Assembly (NCBI GenBank): GCA_020048935.1
Contig: JAIFLS010000029.1
Coordinates: forward strand, 1 to 51,553
From: a bacterium
Lineage (GTDB): Bacteria > Verrucomicrobiota > Kiritimatiellia > UBA8416
Direction of reading: 5' to 3'
DNA: 51,553 nt
The translations under genes were made by a program, and so were the position numbers. The notes beneath the pieces are model-generated. The model saw only the letters and a program-made list of their open reading frames with translations. It was not told where the DNA came from and did not search any database. Shown here in pieces: positions 19,201 through 27,035 of the stretch; the first letter of the stretch is position 1, and every line of letters begins with the position of its first letter.

Positions 19201-20062
19201 TGACAAGACCACTGCCGGATCCTTAACCTACAACCTGTATGTCGGAACCAGTATGAATCCTGTTGGTTTACTCAGTCCGCATTCGGATTTGGCGACGGGG
19301 AAACGCCGTGTGTTCTCGACAGGCAACACCGGGCACCGGCGGGAATGGCGTGTGCGGAACCTGCCGGTCGGCGAAACGATAGTTTGGGGGGTCCAGGCGG
19401 TTGATGGGGGCTATGCCGGAAGTCTGTTCACGAATGGAGCGCCCATCGCGGTGCCGGCCTTACCCGACTTCGTGGTCAGTGGCATCCACATCCAGCTTGT
19501 GCCGTTCAGTGCCGCCGTCACGATTCTCAATCAGGGAACGACCGCCGCGAGCGCGGGTCGGCTGTCGGTATGGCTGAATCGTGCGACAGTCCCTGTTGAC
19601 GGCCAGGGGGCCGACGTCACGCAGAGCGTCGGCGAGCTTATGCCAGGGGCAACCAACACGGTGGTCTTCACCAATTTCACGATTCCAACCAATACCGCGA
19701 CCCACGTGTTCCGTGCCTTCATCAATAGCGACCGGGTGGAGGATGAAAGCAACAAGGATAATAACCAACTCGCCCTCACGTATGTTCATACGGTTTATGA
19801 GCCGTTCTGGTTCCGTGCGGTGGCGCTGACAAACAACGTCTACCTGCGCTGGATCAATCCCACTAATATAGGCATGCAATCATCACAGGTGCTCATTCAT
19901 CATGGCACCACCAACTACCCGGCCAGTCCGGCGGAAGGCGCGCCGATTTACCAGGGATCCGCGCAGGTCTATGAACATACCGGCATCACCCCCGGTCATG
20001 TCAATTTCTACACCATCTGGTTGACCAACGACGAGACCAACTGGCTGGATCCGCCGCGGTAG
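16268..20062 (+). CDS. Exported multidomain protein: beta-helix, choice-of-anchor D, FG-GAP, CARDB
   Basis: This 1264-residue protein has a signal peptide (MRNAITITGLLLTACLAVSG). Residues about 21-200 look like the start of a parallel beta-helix (YVSHWGSHTPPFDSWETAAT, VWVTNGVYRSG, GGGVYADGGVLRNI). Three units of about 120 residues follow (DFGQ..., PGASAPLTIRFDPQAPG, VAPGGTNTATLVFAPQALG, then APASAATFTISFTPL), matching choice-of-anchor D/ASPM-SPD-2-Hydin domains. Seven FG-GAP/VCBS-like blades come next (AWGDFNNDGLADLAV, AWGDLDNDGDLDLFVSG and variants), each with an Asp/Asn-rich calcium-type loop, at about residues 590-955. A fibronectin-like segment, a CARDB-like segment (PDFVVSGIHIQLVPF) and a C-terminal module shared with the metalloprotease complete it. 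A surface adhesion or display role is inferred. Confidence 0.85.
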   Translation: MRNAITITGLLLTACLAVSGQVHYVSHWGSHTPPFDSWETAATNVVDALDVASDGAVVWVTNGVYRSGSADVGGLHARAYITRAITLGSINGASHTVLEGAFHSASVPVGSDAVRTLYMTNGVLDGFTLRRGGTAEAGDESAISGGGVYADGGVLRNIRVAGNHGQTAGGAWLQNCSVSNAVFSANLSETGPRVKINRQVFLENCRFNSDGMMFPDARILGTNGVEIVNGDDATSVDLGTHFGQVHAITAAVSHVFMVTNQGVRPLLVSDVAFQGGNTNDWAVLGWPGSGIEPGASAPLTIRFDPQAPGVRRTLLFAFNNDPDDDPYALWLSGEGVQAEMLVLATNDYSVLSNGVVNPLLAQGTDFGDVRLTGDPAANAYIVTNTGSATMHISSIAASQMNASDFSVTDPAAFPVSVAPGGTNTATLVFAPQALGYRATLLRVESDAVNSPYLFGIIGRGVEPEMRVLGTNSAWVVNGDSTPAFADGTDFGLFTAAPIVRTFSITNAGSHLLTLTGTAHVVMRGANPADFTVTAQPVSQIAPASAATFTISFTPLVATSRTAEVFVYSDDVYYTNAVYQFSIRGACDPANLFANIQADVRPASSVAMAWGDFNNDGLADLAVCGNDGSERFTSLNMNLGGGSFSNINAGLPGVDSGQLAWGDCNNDGWLDLAVSGISTSGPLTAVFRNNSDSTFSNIDAGLTGLYAGGLAWGDLDNDGDLDLFVSGYTLSDSASPLYRNNGDETFTLVSTSIPDLRDGQAAWLDADQDGWQDLLVSGQSGEDRIARVYRNISGVLTNQANAGLAGVSHGGFAIADFNNDGMADIATTGYGTEGRLSDVYTYGGSNSLYTITTTSLEPLWLGRAAAGDLDNNGWMDLMLSGEGSGGVRATRLYMNHSGTFSNITSAIPDLRVSSMVFGDYDDDGDLDTAVAGLSATGQFSAIYRNLSAASNQPPSAPAGLMATLTNGNEVALRWDAATDDKTTAGSLTYNLYVGTSMNPVGLLSPHSDLATGKRRVFSTGNTGHRREWRVRNLPVGETIVWGVQAVDGGYAGSLFTNGAPIAVPALPDFVVSGIHIQLVPFSAAVTILNQGTTAASAGRLSVWLNRATVPVDGQGADVTQSVGELMPGATNTVVFTNFTIPTNTATHVFRAFINSDRVEDESNKDNNQLALTYVHTVYEPFWFRAVALTNNVYLRWINPTNIGMQSSQVLIHHGTTNYPASPAEGAPIYQGSAQVYEHTGITPGHVNFYTIWLTNDETNWLDPPR

Positions 20063-20354
20063 GCTCCGGCGTACGTCTTCCCGTGACGGGTAGCGAGGGC
20101 ATGCTCACGGGTGTTTGATGCGTAAGCGGTTGTGCTCATCCGTATCATGACCGCATCGCAACGATAATCGTAATCACAAATCGTAATCACGGTCTTGCCA
20201 TCCTGTTCATGGTCTAGCCCGTCTTTCCGCAAGGCTTTAAGGCGATAATCCCAGCTCCCCAAATTTTCCCGTCATTCCTGAAATATGGCGGATTATGGCT
20301 GTTTTCAGCAGGATAAATGTCAACATCGGAAGGCGACCAGGGCGCGGAGCATCC
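20063..20354. other. Convergent intergenic region with an inverted repeat
   Basis: This 292-base stretch lies between the ends of two convergent genes and contains no credible ORF. CCCGTGA at 20080-20086 and TCACGGG at 20105-20111 are inverted and could form a stem. No run of T follows on either strand, so a factor-independent terminator is not well supported. Confidence 0.4.
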
Positions 20355-21764
20355 TTAGATGCCGCGGTCGGCCAGGATCTCTAGCTCGGCGGTCGGGACT
20401 TCCTCGATCACCTGCATGCTCATCCAGTTGCCGGCGCGGTAGCGGGCAAGGAATACCGTGCTGGCGATGAGCACATGGCAGACCAGGATGGCCCAGAAGA
20501 CATGGTCGGAGGCCCCCGCGTAGTGCGCGATGAAGGTGGGCAGCACCAGTGTGCCCCAGGAGATCGCCAGGCTGGCCCGCATCGCGAAACGGGTGTCGCC
20601 CGCGCCGCGTATGGCATGGCTGAAGACGATGCAGAAACCGTCGAAGACGAGGTAGGCGGTGATATAGCGCATGTAGACAATGGCGGTTTCGAGGGCCTGG
20701 AGCTGCGAGGGGTCGCCCGGGCGGGCGAACAGGACCAGCAGGGTACGCGGGAAGACCAGCATCCCGAGGCCGACGGCCGCATTGCACAGCAGTGCCAGGA
20801 TCAAGGCGCTGCGAACCGCCCGGCGGGCCTCGTCCAGGTGCCTGCCCCCGATGCCCTGGCCGACCAGGATCGATACGGTCATGCCCAGTCCGATCATCGG
20901 GAGATACACCATGCCGTTGATCGCAAAGGCCATGTTGGCAGCTTCCAGTTCGACGGTCCCCAGCCGTCCCAGCAGGATCACGAAGAGGTTGAAGGCCATC
21001 AGGTCGAGCGCGAACTGGACGCCGTTCGGACTGCCGAAGTGCAGCAGGCGGCGCAGGAGGGGCAGGTCCAGCGTCCGGTGCGGGAACGTTCCGAAGCGCT
21101 TGCGGTTGCCCGCGCTGAAGAACAGTGCCATCGCGATGGCCAGCCCAAGAATGGTGCTTAATCCGGTTGCCAGCCCGGCCCCGAGGATCCCCAGTTCGGG
21201 GCAACCCCAGTGGCCGAAGATCAGCATGTAGTTGAGGATGATGTTGGCGGCGGAGCAAGTCACTTCGATCAACATGACCACGGCCGTTTTGCCCCGTCCG
21301 CTCCAGAAGCTGTTCAGGGCGGCCAGCAGGATCGGGGCGAAACTGAGCCGGGCCAGCGACTCGAAGTAGATGATCTGCTGTTCGATGACTCCCTCGCCGT
21401 GCCCCATCCATTCGAAGATCATGCGGGCGGCCGGCGTGCTCAGCCCCACGACGATCCCCCCGGCCAGGGCGATATAGATCCCTTGCCAGACCGCCAGTCC
21501 CGTGCGCTCCTTCTGGTCCGCGCCCGCGTACTGGGCGACAAACGTCCCCGCGTAGCCGGCCGTGCCCAGGAAGAAGCACATCAGGCAAAAGCATGTCAGT
21601 CCGGCAGGCATGGCGGCCGCGATCGCCTCCTGCGAGTAGCGGGCCAGCATGACCCGGTCTGAAAAGAGACGGATCGCATGCCCCGAAGAGGCCATGATCA
21701 ACGGGAAGGCCACGCGCAGGACCTGCCCGATACCGCCATGTGTCGAGCCGGGGACGTGTATCAT
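20355..21764 (-). CDS. MATE-family multidrug/cation exporter
   Basis: This 469-residue inner-membrane protein has about twelve hydrophobic segments. The N-terminus (GGIGQVLRVAFPLIMASSGH, then IRLFSDRVMLARYS) fits the MATE start, where PL...S.....DR/DT forms the substrate site. The two-fold repeat is visible as a second half with MIGLGMTVSILVGQGIGGRH, typical of the VGQ.IGA motif of MATE proteins. Members export drugs, toxic cations or metabolites using Na+ or H+ gradients; the substrate here is unknown. It lies 23 bases downstream of a lipoprotein gene on the same strand and is probably co-transcribed with it. The C-terminus is soluble (EVPTAELEILADRGI). Confidence 0.9.
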   Translation of the reverse strand: MIHVPGSTHGGIGQVLRVAFPLIMASSGHAIRLFSDRVMLARYSQEAIAAAMPAGLTCFCLMCFFLGTAGYAGTFVAQYAGADQKERTGLAVWQGIYIALAGGIVVGLSTPAARMIFEWMGHGEGVIEQQIIYFESLARLSFAPILLAALNSFWSGRGKTAVVMLIEVTCSAANIILNYMLIFGHWGCPELGILGAGLATGLSTILGLAIAMALFFSAGNRKRFGTFPHRTLDLPLLRRLLHFGSPNGVQFALDLMAFNLFVILLGRLGTVELEAANMAFAINGMVYLPMIGLGMTVSILVGQGIGGRHLDEARRAVRSALILALLCNAAVGLGMLVFPRTLLVLFARPGDPSQLQALETAIVYMRYITAYLVFDGFCIVFSHAIRGAGDTRFAMRASLAISWGTLVLPTFIAHYAGASDHVFWAILVCHVLIASTVFLARYRAGNWMSMQVIEEVPTAELEILADRGI

Positions 21765-21787
21765 GCCATACGACGGAGTAGATGGTT

Positions 21788-22468
21788 TCAGTAGGTGGTG
21801 ATGATCACGTTTTCCAGTGCCACGTAGTAGGGGTTGTCGGTGGTGAAGTCGCTGCGATCCTCTTCCCCGATGTAGAGGTCGATGCGGAAATCGCCGCCGG
21901 TGCCAGCCTCGAAATGATCCTGGACATCCCAGGTGATGGCAAGCAGCTTCTTGGAGGCAGTGGAACTGATCTCGGCACCGCCGCTCTCTAACAGGGGCTC
22001 CTTCAGCTTGAACCGGGTTCCGCGCGCGAGCACGCCGTCATCGGCGGCGGCGGTGAGGAACGGCAGCAGGGGGGCACCATAGGCATCGGAGGCGAACTCG
22101 CTGAGCCAGAAATCGCCAACGAACGATCCGTTCAGGTACTTGCCGACATATGTGCCCGAGGTGATCCTTCCCGAACCTTGCATCCGCACGGCACCGATGA
22201 AGCTCTCGGGGTACGACCCGAGCAGCACGCGGCCCGATTCGCCTCCGATGGTCGTGTAGCCCCAGACGTCCTGCGACGGGCCGCCGTGGTAGACCTCGAC
22301 CGGGGTATAATAGGCGGTGACGTAGTAGCGCCCCGGAAGCTCGTTGCCGGGATCCGAGGTGTTCTTGTCATCATCATCATCCTCGCAACCGGTCCAGAGA
22401 ATCGAGCTCGCCAGCAAGGCCCCGAAGGCCAGCATCTGCAAGGATAACTTACGAATGCCAGTTTTCAT
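21788..22468 (-). CDS. Lipoprotein with a possible 3D-type (double-psi barrel) domain
   Basis: This 226-residue protein has a lipoprotein signal ending in LWTGC (Cys27), followed by an acidic tether (EDDDDDKN) that should avoid misrouting. The mature part begins YYVTAYYTPVEVYHGG and ends with GDFRIDLYIG. These two landmarks resemble the start (TAY.P) and end (DTGG..G.RIDLY) of 3D domains found in MltA-type lytic transglycosylases and related proteins, but the aspartate triad is not fully conserved, so this is tentative. Membrane-attached periplasmic location is likely. It precedes the MATE exporter gene. An 8-bp inverted repeat (22497-22504 with 22508-22515) lies in its leader region. Confidence 0.65.
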   Translation of the reverse strand: MKTGIRKLSLQMLAFGALLASSILWTGCEDDDDDKNTSDPGNELPGRYYVTAYYTPVEVYHGGPSQDVWGYTTIGGESGRVLLGSYPESFIGAVRMQGSGRITSGTYVGKYLNGSFVGDFWLSEFASDAYGAPLLPFLTAAADDGVLARGTRFKLKEPLLESGGAEISSTASKKLLAITWDVQDHFEAGTGGDFRIDLYIGEEDRSDFTTDNPYYVALENVIITTY

Positions 22469-22745
22469 GTTCTACACCAATTTTCTTTTTCCGGCGTTGC
22501 GCGGTAGCCGCGCAAAAAGCCCCGAGTCCAACCCTCAAGAGATCACAGAAGGTGCGGACTATAACGATTTTCCCGAAGTTGCGCAAACGAAATATGCGGT
22601 AAACGCGATGGTGGGTGTGGCAGGGCTTGATTTTCATGCTTCCCGAGTATAACGTAAGGCATCTTTCGTTGGTACGGGCGGTGGCCGCGATGGTGGCCGT
22701 CCAGATCGTGTGGTGTGTCAGGCAGGATAGAAACCGGGGCGGACA

Positions 22746-24110
22746 ATGAATGTTTTATGCATAGGGGCGGGATATGTAGGCGGGCCGACGATGGCGATGA
22801 TCGCCAGGAAATGCCCGGAGGTCAGGGTCACGGTGGTGGATATCAACGTGGAGCGGATAGCCCAGTGGCAGTCGGGCAGCCTGCCGATCTACGAGCCGGG
22901 ACTCAAGGAGGTGGTTGACGAGTGCCTCAACCGCAACCTGTTCTTCAGCACGGATGTCGACCGCGCGATTGCCGAGGCGGACATGATCTTCGTGAGCGTC
23001 AACACGCCGACCAAGACCTTCGGCCAGGGGGCGGGCCGGGCGGCGGACCTGCAGTACTGGGAGAAGACCGCCCGGCAGATCCTGGCCAATTCGACAACGG
23101 ACAAGATCGTGGTGGAAAAGAGCACGCTGCCGGTGCGCACGGCCGCCGCGATGCAGCGCATCCTCGATTCCGGTCCCGGCACGGTCAAGTTCGAGGTGCT
23201 CTCCAATCCCGAGTTCCTGGCGGAGGGAACCGCCATCGCGGACCTCCAGAATCCGGACCGCGTATTGATAGGCGGGCACGCGACGGAGGCGGGCCGCCGG
23301 GCCGTGGCCGCGCTGGTGGATCTGTATGCACACTGGGTTCCGCGCGAGCGGATCCTGACGACGAATGTCTGGTCGGCGGAGCTCTCGAAGCTGGCCGCCA
23401 ACGCATTCCTGGCCCAGCGGGTCAGCTCCATCAATGCGCTGTCCGCGTTGTGCGAGGCGACTGAGGCCGATGTTGGCGAGGTGGCTCGGGCGATCGGCAT
23501 GGATTCGCGGATCGGGCCGAGATTCCTGAACGCGAGCGTCGGGTTCGGCGGGTCCTGTTTCAAGAAGGACATCCTGAACCTCGTCTACCTGTGCGAGTCC
23601 TACGGGCTGGCGGAATCGGCGGCCTACTGGCAGCAGGTTGTCTCGATGAACGATTGGCAGCAGGACCGTTTCGTACGGAACATGGTCGGACGGATGTTCA
23701 ACACGGTTTCGGGCAAGCGGGTCGCTCTGTTCGGTTTCGCCTTCAAGAAGGACACGGGCGACACGCGGGAGAGCCCGGCTATCCGCGTGGCGCGCCAGCT
23801 TGTCGAGGAGCGCGCGCAGGTCGTGGTCACCGACCCGAAAGCGCTCAAGAATGCGGCATCGGATCTGCGTGACCTGGGCGACCGGGTTATCTTCGAGCCG
23901 GATCCCTACGCGGCGGCGGCGGGGGCGCATGCGATCGCGCTAATGACCGAATGGGACTGCTACGCGGCGCTGGACTACCGGCGGATCTACGCGGGCATGA
24001 TGAAGCCGGCCTTTGTCTTCGATGGGCGCAACCGCCTGGACCACCAGGCCCTCTACGAAATCGGGTTCAATGTTTGCGGGATCGGCAAGACGCCATTGAG
24101 TGATTTGTAG
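22746..24110 (+). CDS. UDP-glucose 6-dehydrogenase, eukaryote-type
   Basis: This 454-residue enzyme oxidises UDP-glucose to UDP-glucuronate with two NAD+. The N-terminal Rossmann motif is GAGYVGGPT (residues 8-16). The catalytic Cys is Cys271 in GFGGSCFKKD. The C-terminal Rossmann segment has FGFAFKKDTGDTRESPAI. The N-terminal GGPT, VVDIN, IYEPGL and KDTGDTRESPAI patterns, and the length, match the animal/plant UGDH group rather than the shorter bacterial Ugd. UDP-glucuronate feeds polysaccharide synthesis. Start ATG at 22746 is preceded by GGGGCGGAC. A divergent gap of 277 bases separates it from the lipoprotein gene, with no ORF in it. A second, different nucleotide-sugar dehydrogenase lies at 33674-34990. 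Confidence 0.92.
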   Translation: MNVLCIGAGYVGGPTMAMIARKCPEVRVTVVDINVERIAQWQSGSLPIYEPGLKEVVDECLNRNLFFSTDVDRAIAEADMIFVSVNTPTKTFGQGAGRAADLQYWEKTARQILANSTTDKIVVEKSTLPVRTAAAMQRILDSGPGTVKFEVLSNPEFLAEGTAIADLQNPDRVLIGGHATEAGRRAVAALVDLYAHWVPRERILTTNVWSAELSKLAANAFLAQRVSSINALSALCEATEADVGEVARAIGMDSRIGPRFLNASVGFGGSCFKKDILNLVYLCESYGLAESAAYWQQVVSMNDWQQDRFVRNMVGRMFNTVSGKRVALFGFAFKKDTGDTRESPAIRVARQLVEERAQVVVTDPKALKNAASDLRDLGDRVIFEPDPYAAAAGAHAIALMTEWDCYAALDYRRIYAGMMKPAFVFDGRNRLDHQALYEIGFNVCGIGKTPLSDL

Positions 24111-24144
24111 GACCGGGGCGTGAAAGAGGGCTTGCGGATATCCG

Positions 24145-25827
24145 GTGATGATGGTTTGGTTTTCCACTATAAGCAAAAAATCGAGGTGGTCAGTGATAGA
24201 GAGCGTGGCAGGGCTTTACGGTGTATTGGCGGGGTTGGGCCTCTTCTTTGGTGTGGCGGTGGCCTGTGTTGGCGGCGAGGCGTTGCAGGTGCGTATTCCG
24301 CAGCTTGCCCAGTCGGTTCGGAACGCTGAGGCGATCGAATCTCTCGAGGTGGTGCCGGATCGCGATAAGGCCGATATCACGGTTCCTCAGCCGGTGGCGG
24401 TGCCGGAACTGCGCGAGGCGGAGTCCAGTGCATCGGCACTCAAGGCGCGTATCACCTTGCTGGAGATGGAGGTGCGGACTGCCAAAAAGTCGCTCGAGAC
24501 CTTTCAGGCAGAGGCGGAACTGAAGCTCAACGACCTGCTGGATGCGATTGAGGCAGACAAGAAGCGCCAGACGGAAGTCGAGGCCCGGTTGCAGGTGGCG
24601 TCGGACGCGCTGGAAGCCCAGAAGACAGCGTCGACGGAAGCGCTGGACGCGCAGAAGGCATCGTCGGCCGAGGTTTTGGCCGAGTTGCAGCGGCAACTCG
24701 AGGAGGCGGCAGCGAAACTGGCGGAGGAGCGACGTCTGGCCGAGGCGGCGGCCGTGCTGCAGAAATTGCGCGAGGCCGATCTGCAGGCGCGCGTCGAGCA
24801 CATGATGGCGGCGGGGGAAGGTGCTCAACTTCAGGTATCCTCGCTGGAGCAGACGCTGGAGCAACTTCGGGGGCAGTTTGACGCGGTGACGGCGCGGCTG
24901 CCGGTCCGCGAACTGGAGATAGAGCGTGAGATCGACCGCATCGACCAGGCCTCGCTGGCGCTTGCGCTTGACGAGATCGAGCGCCTGGAACTGGAGCAGG
25001 CTGCAGGTGACGCGGTGGTCTTGCAGCAGCAGGCCCTGTTGCAGGAGCAGATCGAGGCGCTACAGAAACAGGCGGCTGAGTCGGGCGAGGCCCTGGCTAG
25101 CGCCGCGCGCGAACTCGAGGGGGAGCGGCGGTTGAGTTTCGAGCTGGAAGCGAGATCCAAGGTGCAATCGAAATCACTCGAGGAGACCGGCGCGATGCTC
25201 GCAGAGGCCAAGGCGGCCCTGGCGCGGCATTACGACTCCATTCGCGAACAACTGCAGGCGGGCTCGAGCATGCGCCTGGAGGACGGTGTGAAGGGGGGCG
25301 AGGGGGAGAAGCTGTTCACGCTATCGACGGACCTGGTTCCACTGATCGGTCAACTGGATGCGGCCACCGCCACGGCGATAGCCGACGTCAAGGCACTGCG
25401 CGAGCAGCTTGAGCGCGAGCGAGCCTTTTTCGCGGCTGCTGCGGTGGAGAAGGACTCCGAGCTGTCGGCCGTGCGGGCCGAGCTGGTGGAGATGCAGCAG
25501 CGGGTAAAGGCGATCTCGGAAGACGCATCCGCTCGCGCCACCGAGATGGAATCGGCGCATGCGGCCGCGCTGGCGGCCATGACGGAGGAGCATGCCCTGT
25601 GCATAGCTGGCCTGAAAGGCGAGCTTGATGGATTGAGGAAAGCGGTGAAAGTCCGCGATCGTGAAATCGGGATGCTGGAGAATGATCTGAAGGCCGAGCG
25701 CGACAGCACGGTACGGGTGCTGGACGATGTGCGCGAGACCGAAGCGACCCTCACCGCGAGGATGCGCGAGCTGGAAACCGAGTTCGCTCTGCCGGATACC
25801 GACGTCCCCCGCCGCGAACAACCGTGA
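24145..25827 (+). CDS. Membrane-anchored long coiled-coil protein
   Basis: The frame gives 560 residues. An N-terminal hydrophobic segment (VIESVAGLYGVLAGLGLFFG, then VAVAC) should act as a membrane anchor or signal. Residues of about 85-555 are almost entirely Glu/Gln/Ala/Leu/Arg heptad-like sequence, predicted to form a long coiled coil, with one break near residue 375-405 (GVKGGEGEKLFTLSTDLVPL). Start choice is uncertain: ATG at 24145, or GTG at 24193 preceded by AGGTGG; the second would begin right before the hydrophobic segment. No enzyme motif is seen. It lies 34 bases after the UDP-glucose dehydrogenase gene. A structural or tethering role is possible, but the function is unknown. Confidence 0.7.
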   Translation: MMMVWFSTISKKSRWSVIESVAGLYGVLAGLGLFFGVAVACVGGEALQVRIPQLAQSVRNAEAIESLEVVPDRDKADITVPQPVAVPELREAESSASALKARITLLEMEVRTAKKSLETFQAEAELKLNDLLDAIEADKKRQTEVEARLQVASDALEAQKTASTEALDAQKASSAEVLAELQRQLEEAAAKLAEERRLAEAAAVLQKLREADLQARVEHMMAAGEGAQLQVSSLEQTLEQLRGQFDAVTARLPVRELEIEREIDRIDQASLALALDEIERLELEQAAGDAVVLQQQALLQEQIEALQKQAAESGEALASAARELEGERRLSFELEARSKVQSKSLEETGAMLAEAKAALARHYDSIREQLQAGSSMRLEDGVKGGEGEKLFTLSTDLVPLIGQLDAATATAIADVKALREQLERERAFFAAAAVEKDSELSAVRAELVEMQQRVKAISEDASARATEMESAHAAALAAMTEEHALCIAGLKGELDGLRKAVKVRDREIGMLENDLKAERDSTVRVLDDVRETEATLTARMRELETEFALPDTDVPRREQP

Positions 25828-25892
25828 CGGGACCTCTTCCTCGATACGGTCTTCGGTTAGATCGTGCATCATCAACAACGAAAGTGTAGTCC

Positions 25893-26969
25893 ATGAAGAA
25901 GATGTCATCCAAGGAAAGAGTTCTTGCCACACTGGCGCGACAGGAGCCGGATCGGGTTCCGATCAATTATGAGGCGAATCCCGGAATTGACCAGCGGTTG
26001 AAGACGCATTTTGGCTTGGACCCCAAGGCGGGCGTTGCCTTGAGGGATCGGCTGGGAGTGGATTTCCGTGGTGTGGGAGCTCGCTACACGGGTGCGCGTC
26101 TCCACCCGGAAATTCCCGGGCGCAATGTGTGCGCAACGTGGGGCTGGCGCACCCGTTATGTTGAGCACGGCACAGGCGGCTACTGGGATTACTGCGATTT
26201 CCCGCTGGTGGCTGCCGATGTGGAAACCGTAGCCAAGTGGCCCATGCCCTCTCCAGACGATTACGATTATTCCAATATCGCCAAGGCCTGCGAGGAAAAG
26301 AAGGAATATGCGGTTTACATCGGTAATCCCGGCCTGGCCTGCATCATGAATACGGCCGGTTTCCTGCGTTCCATGGAGCAGATGTTTGTGGATCTTGCGT
26401 TGGATGAGCCGGCCGGGTTGTTGATGATTGACCGGATGCTGGCCGTCCAGTTGGAAGTGGCGCGACGAGAGCTTGAGGCGGCCAAGGGTGGCGTTGACTT
26501 CATGTGGATCGGCGAGGATCTGGGAACCCAGCATACTCCGTTGATCAGCATGGAGACCTTCCAGAAGCACATCAAGCCGAGGCATAAACCCTTTTTCGAC
26601 CTGGCCAAGGCCTATAACCTCCCCGTCATGATGCACACGTGCGGCTCCAGCAGTTGGGCCTATGATGAATACATTTCCATGGGACTGACCGCCGCCGACA
26701 CCTTACAGCCGGAAGCAACCAACATGTCGCCAGCCTATCTGAAGAAAACCTTTGGGGACCGGCTTGCGTTTCACGGCTGCATCAGCACCGCTGGCCCGGT
26801 TTCCTTCGGAACAGTCGACGATGTAGTGGCCGATTGCCGTAGGACCCTCGAGATCATGATGCCTGGCGGCGGTTATTGCTTCTCGCCGACTCATAGCCTG
26901 CAGGACAACTCCCCGACGGAGAATGTCGTCGCCATGTACGACACCGCTCACCAGTTCGGAGTGTATTAG
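25893..26969 (+). CDS. Uroporphyrinogen decarboxylase-family protein
   Basis: This 358-residue cytoplasmic protein belongs to the URO-D superfamily. The start MSSKERVLATLARQEPDRVP (residues 4-23) is the usual opening of the MtaA/CmuA-like and uncharacterised URO-D branch. The downstream patterns WIGEDLGTQ..PLISMETF, MMHTCGSS and FHGCIST also fit. The length is near the family norm. Such paralogues, common in PVC bacteria and anaerobes, are usually not heme enzymes; many act as corrinoid-dependent methyltransferases or in degradation of methoxylated compounds. His-x-Cys in HTCG could be part of a zinc site, as in MtaA-type proteins. No corrinoid protein or heme gene is adjacent, so the substrate is unknown. 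Confidence 0.85.
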   Translation: MKKMSSKERVLATLARQEPDRVPINYEANPGIDQRLKTHFGLDPKAGVALRDRLGVDFRGVGARYTGARLHPEIPGRNVCATWGWRTRYVEHGTGGYWDYCDFPLVAADVETVAKWPMPSPDDYDYSNIAKACEEKKEYAVYIGNPGLACIMNTAGFLRSMEQMFVDLALDEPAGLLMIDRMLAVQLEVARRELEAAKGGVDFMWIGEDLGTQHTPLISMETFQKHIKPRHKPFFDLAKAYNLPVMMHTCGSSSWAYDEYISMGLTAADTLQPEATNMSPAYLKKTFGDRLAFHGCISTAGPVSFGTVDDVVADCRRTLEIMMPGGGYCFSPTHSLQDNSPTENVVAMYDTAHQFGVY

Positions 26970-27035
26970 ATCATTGGCGCCTATCTTGACGGTTTCGGGC
27001 CGTTCGCGCGATGAATGGTCATGTCGGCGGCCTCC

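Noticed and set aside
20320..21594. 424-residue minus-strand ORF in another frame over the MATE gene
   Set aside because: It is Arg/Pro/Gly-rich out-of-frame translation of a GC-rich gene; the MATE frame has clear membrane helices.
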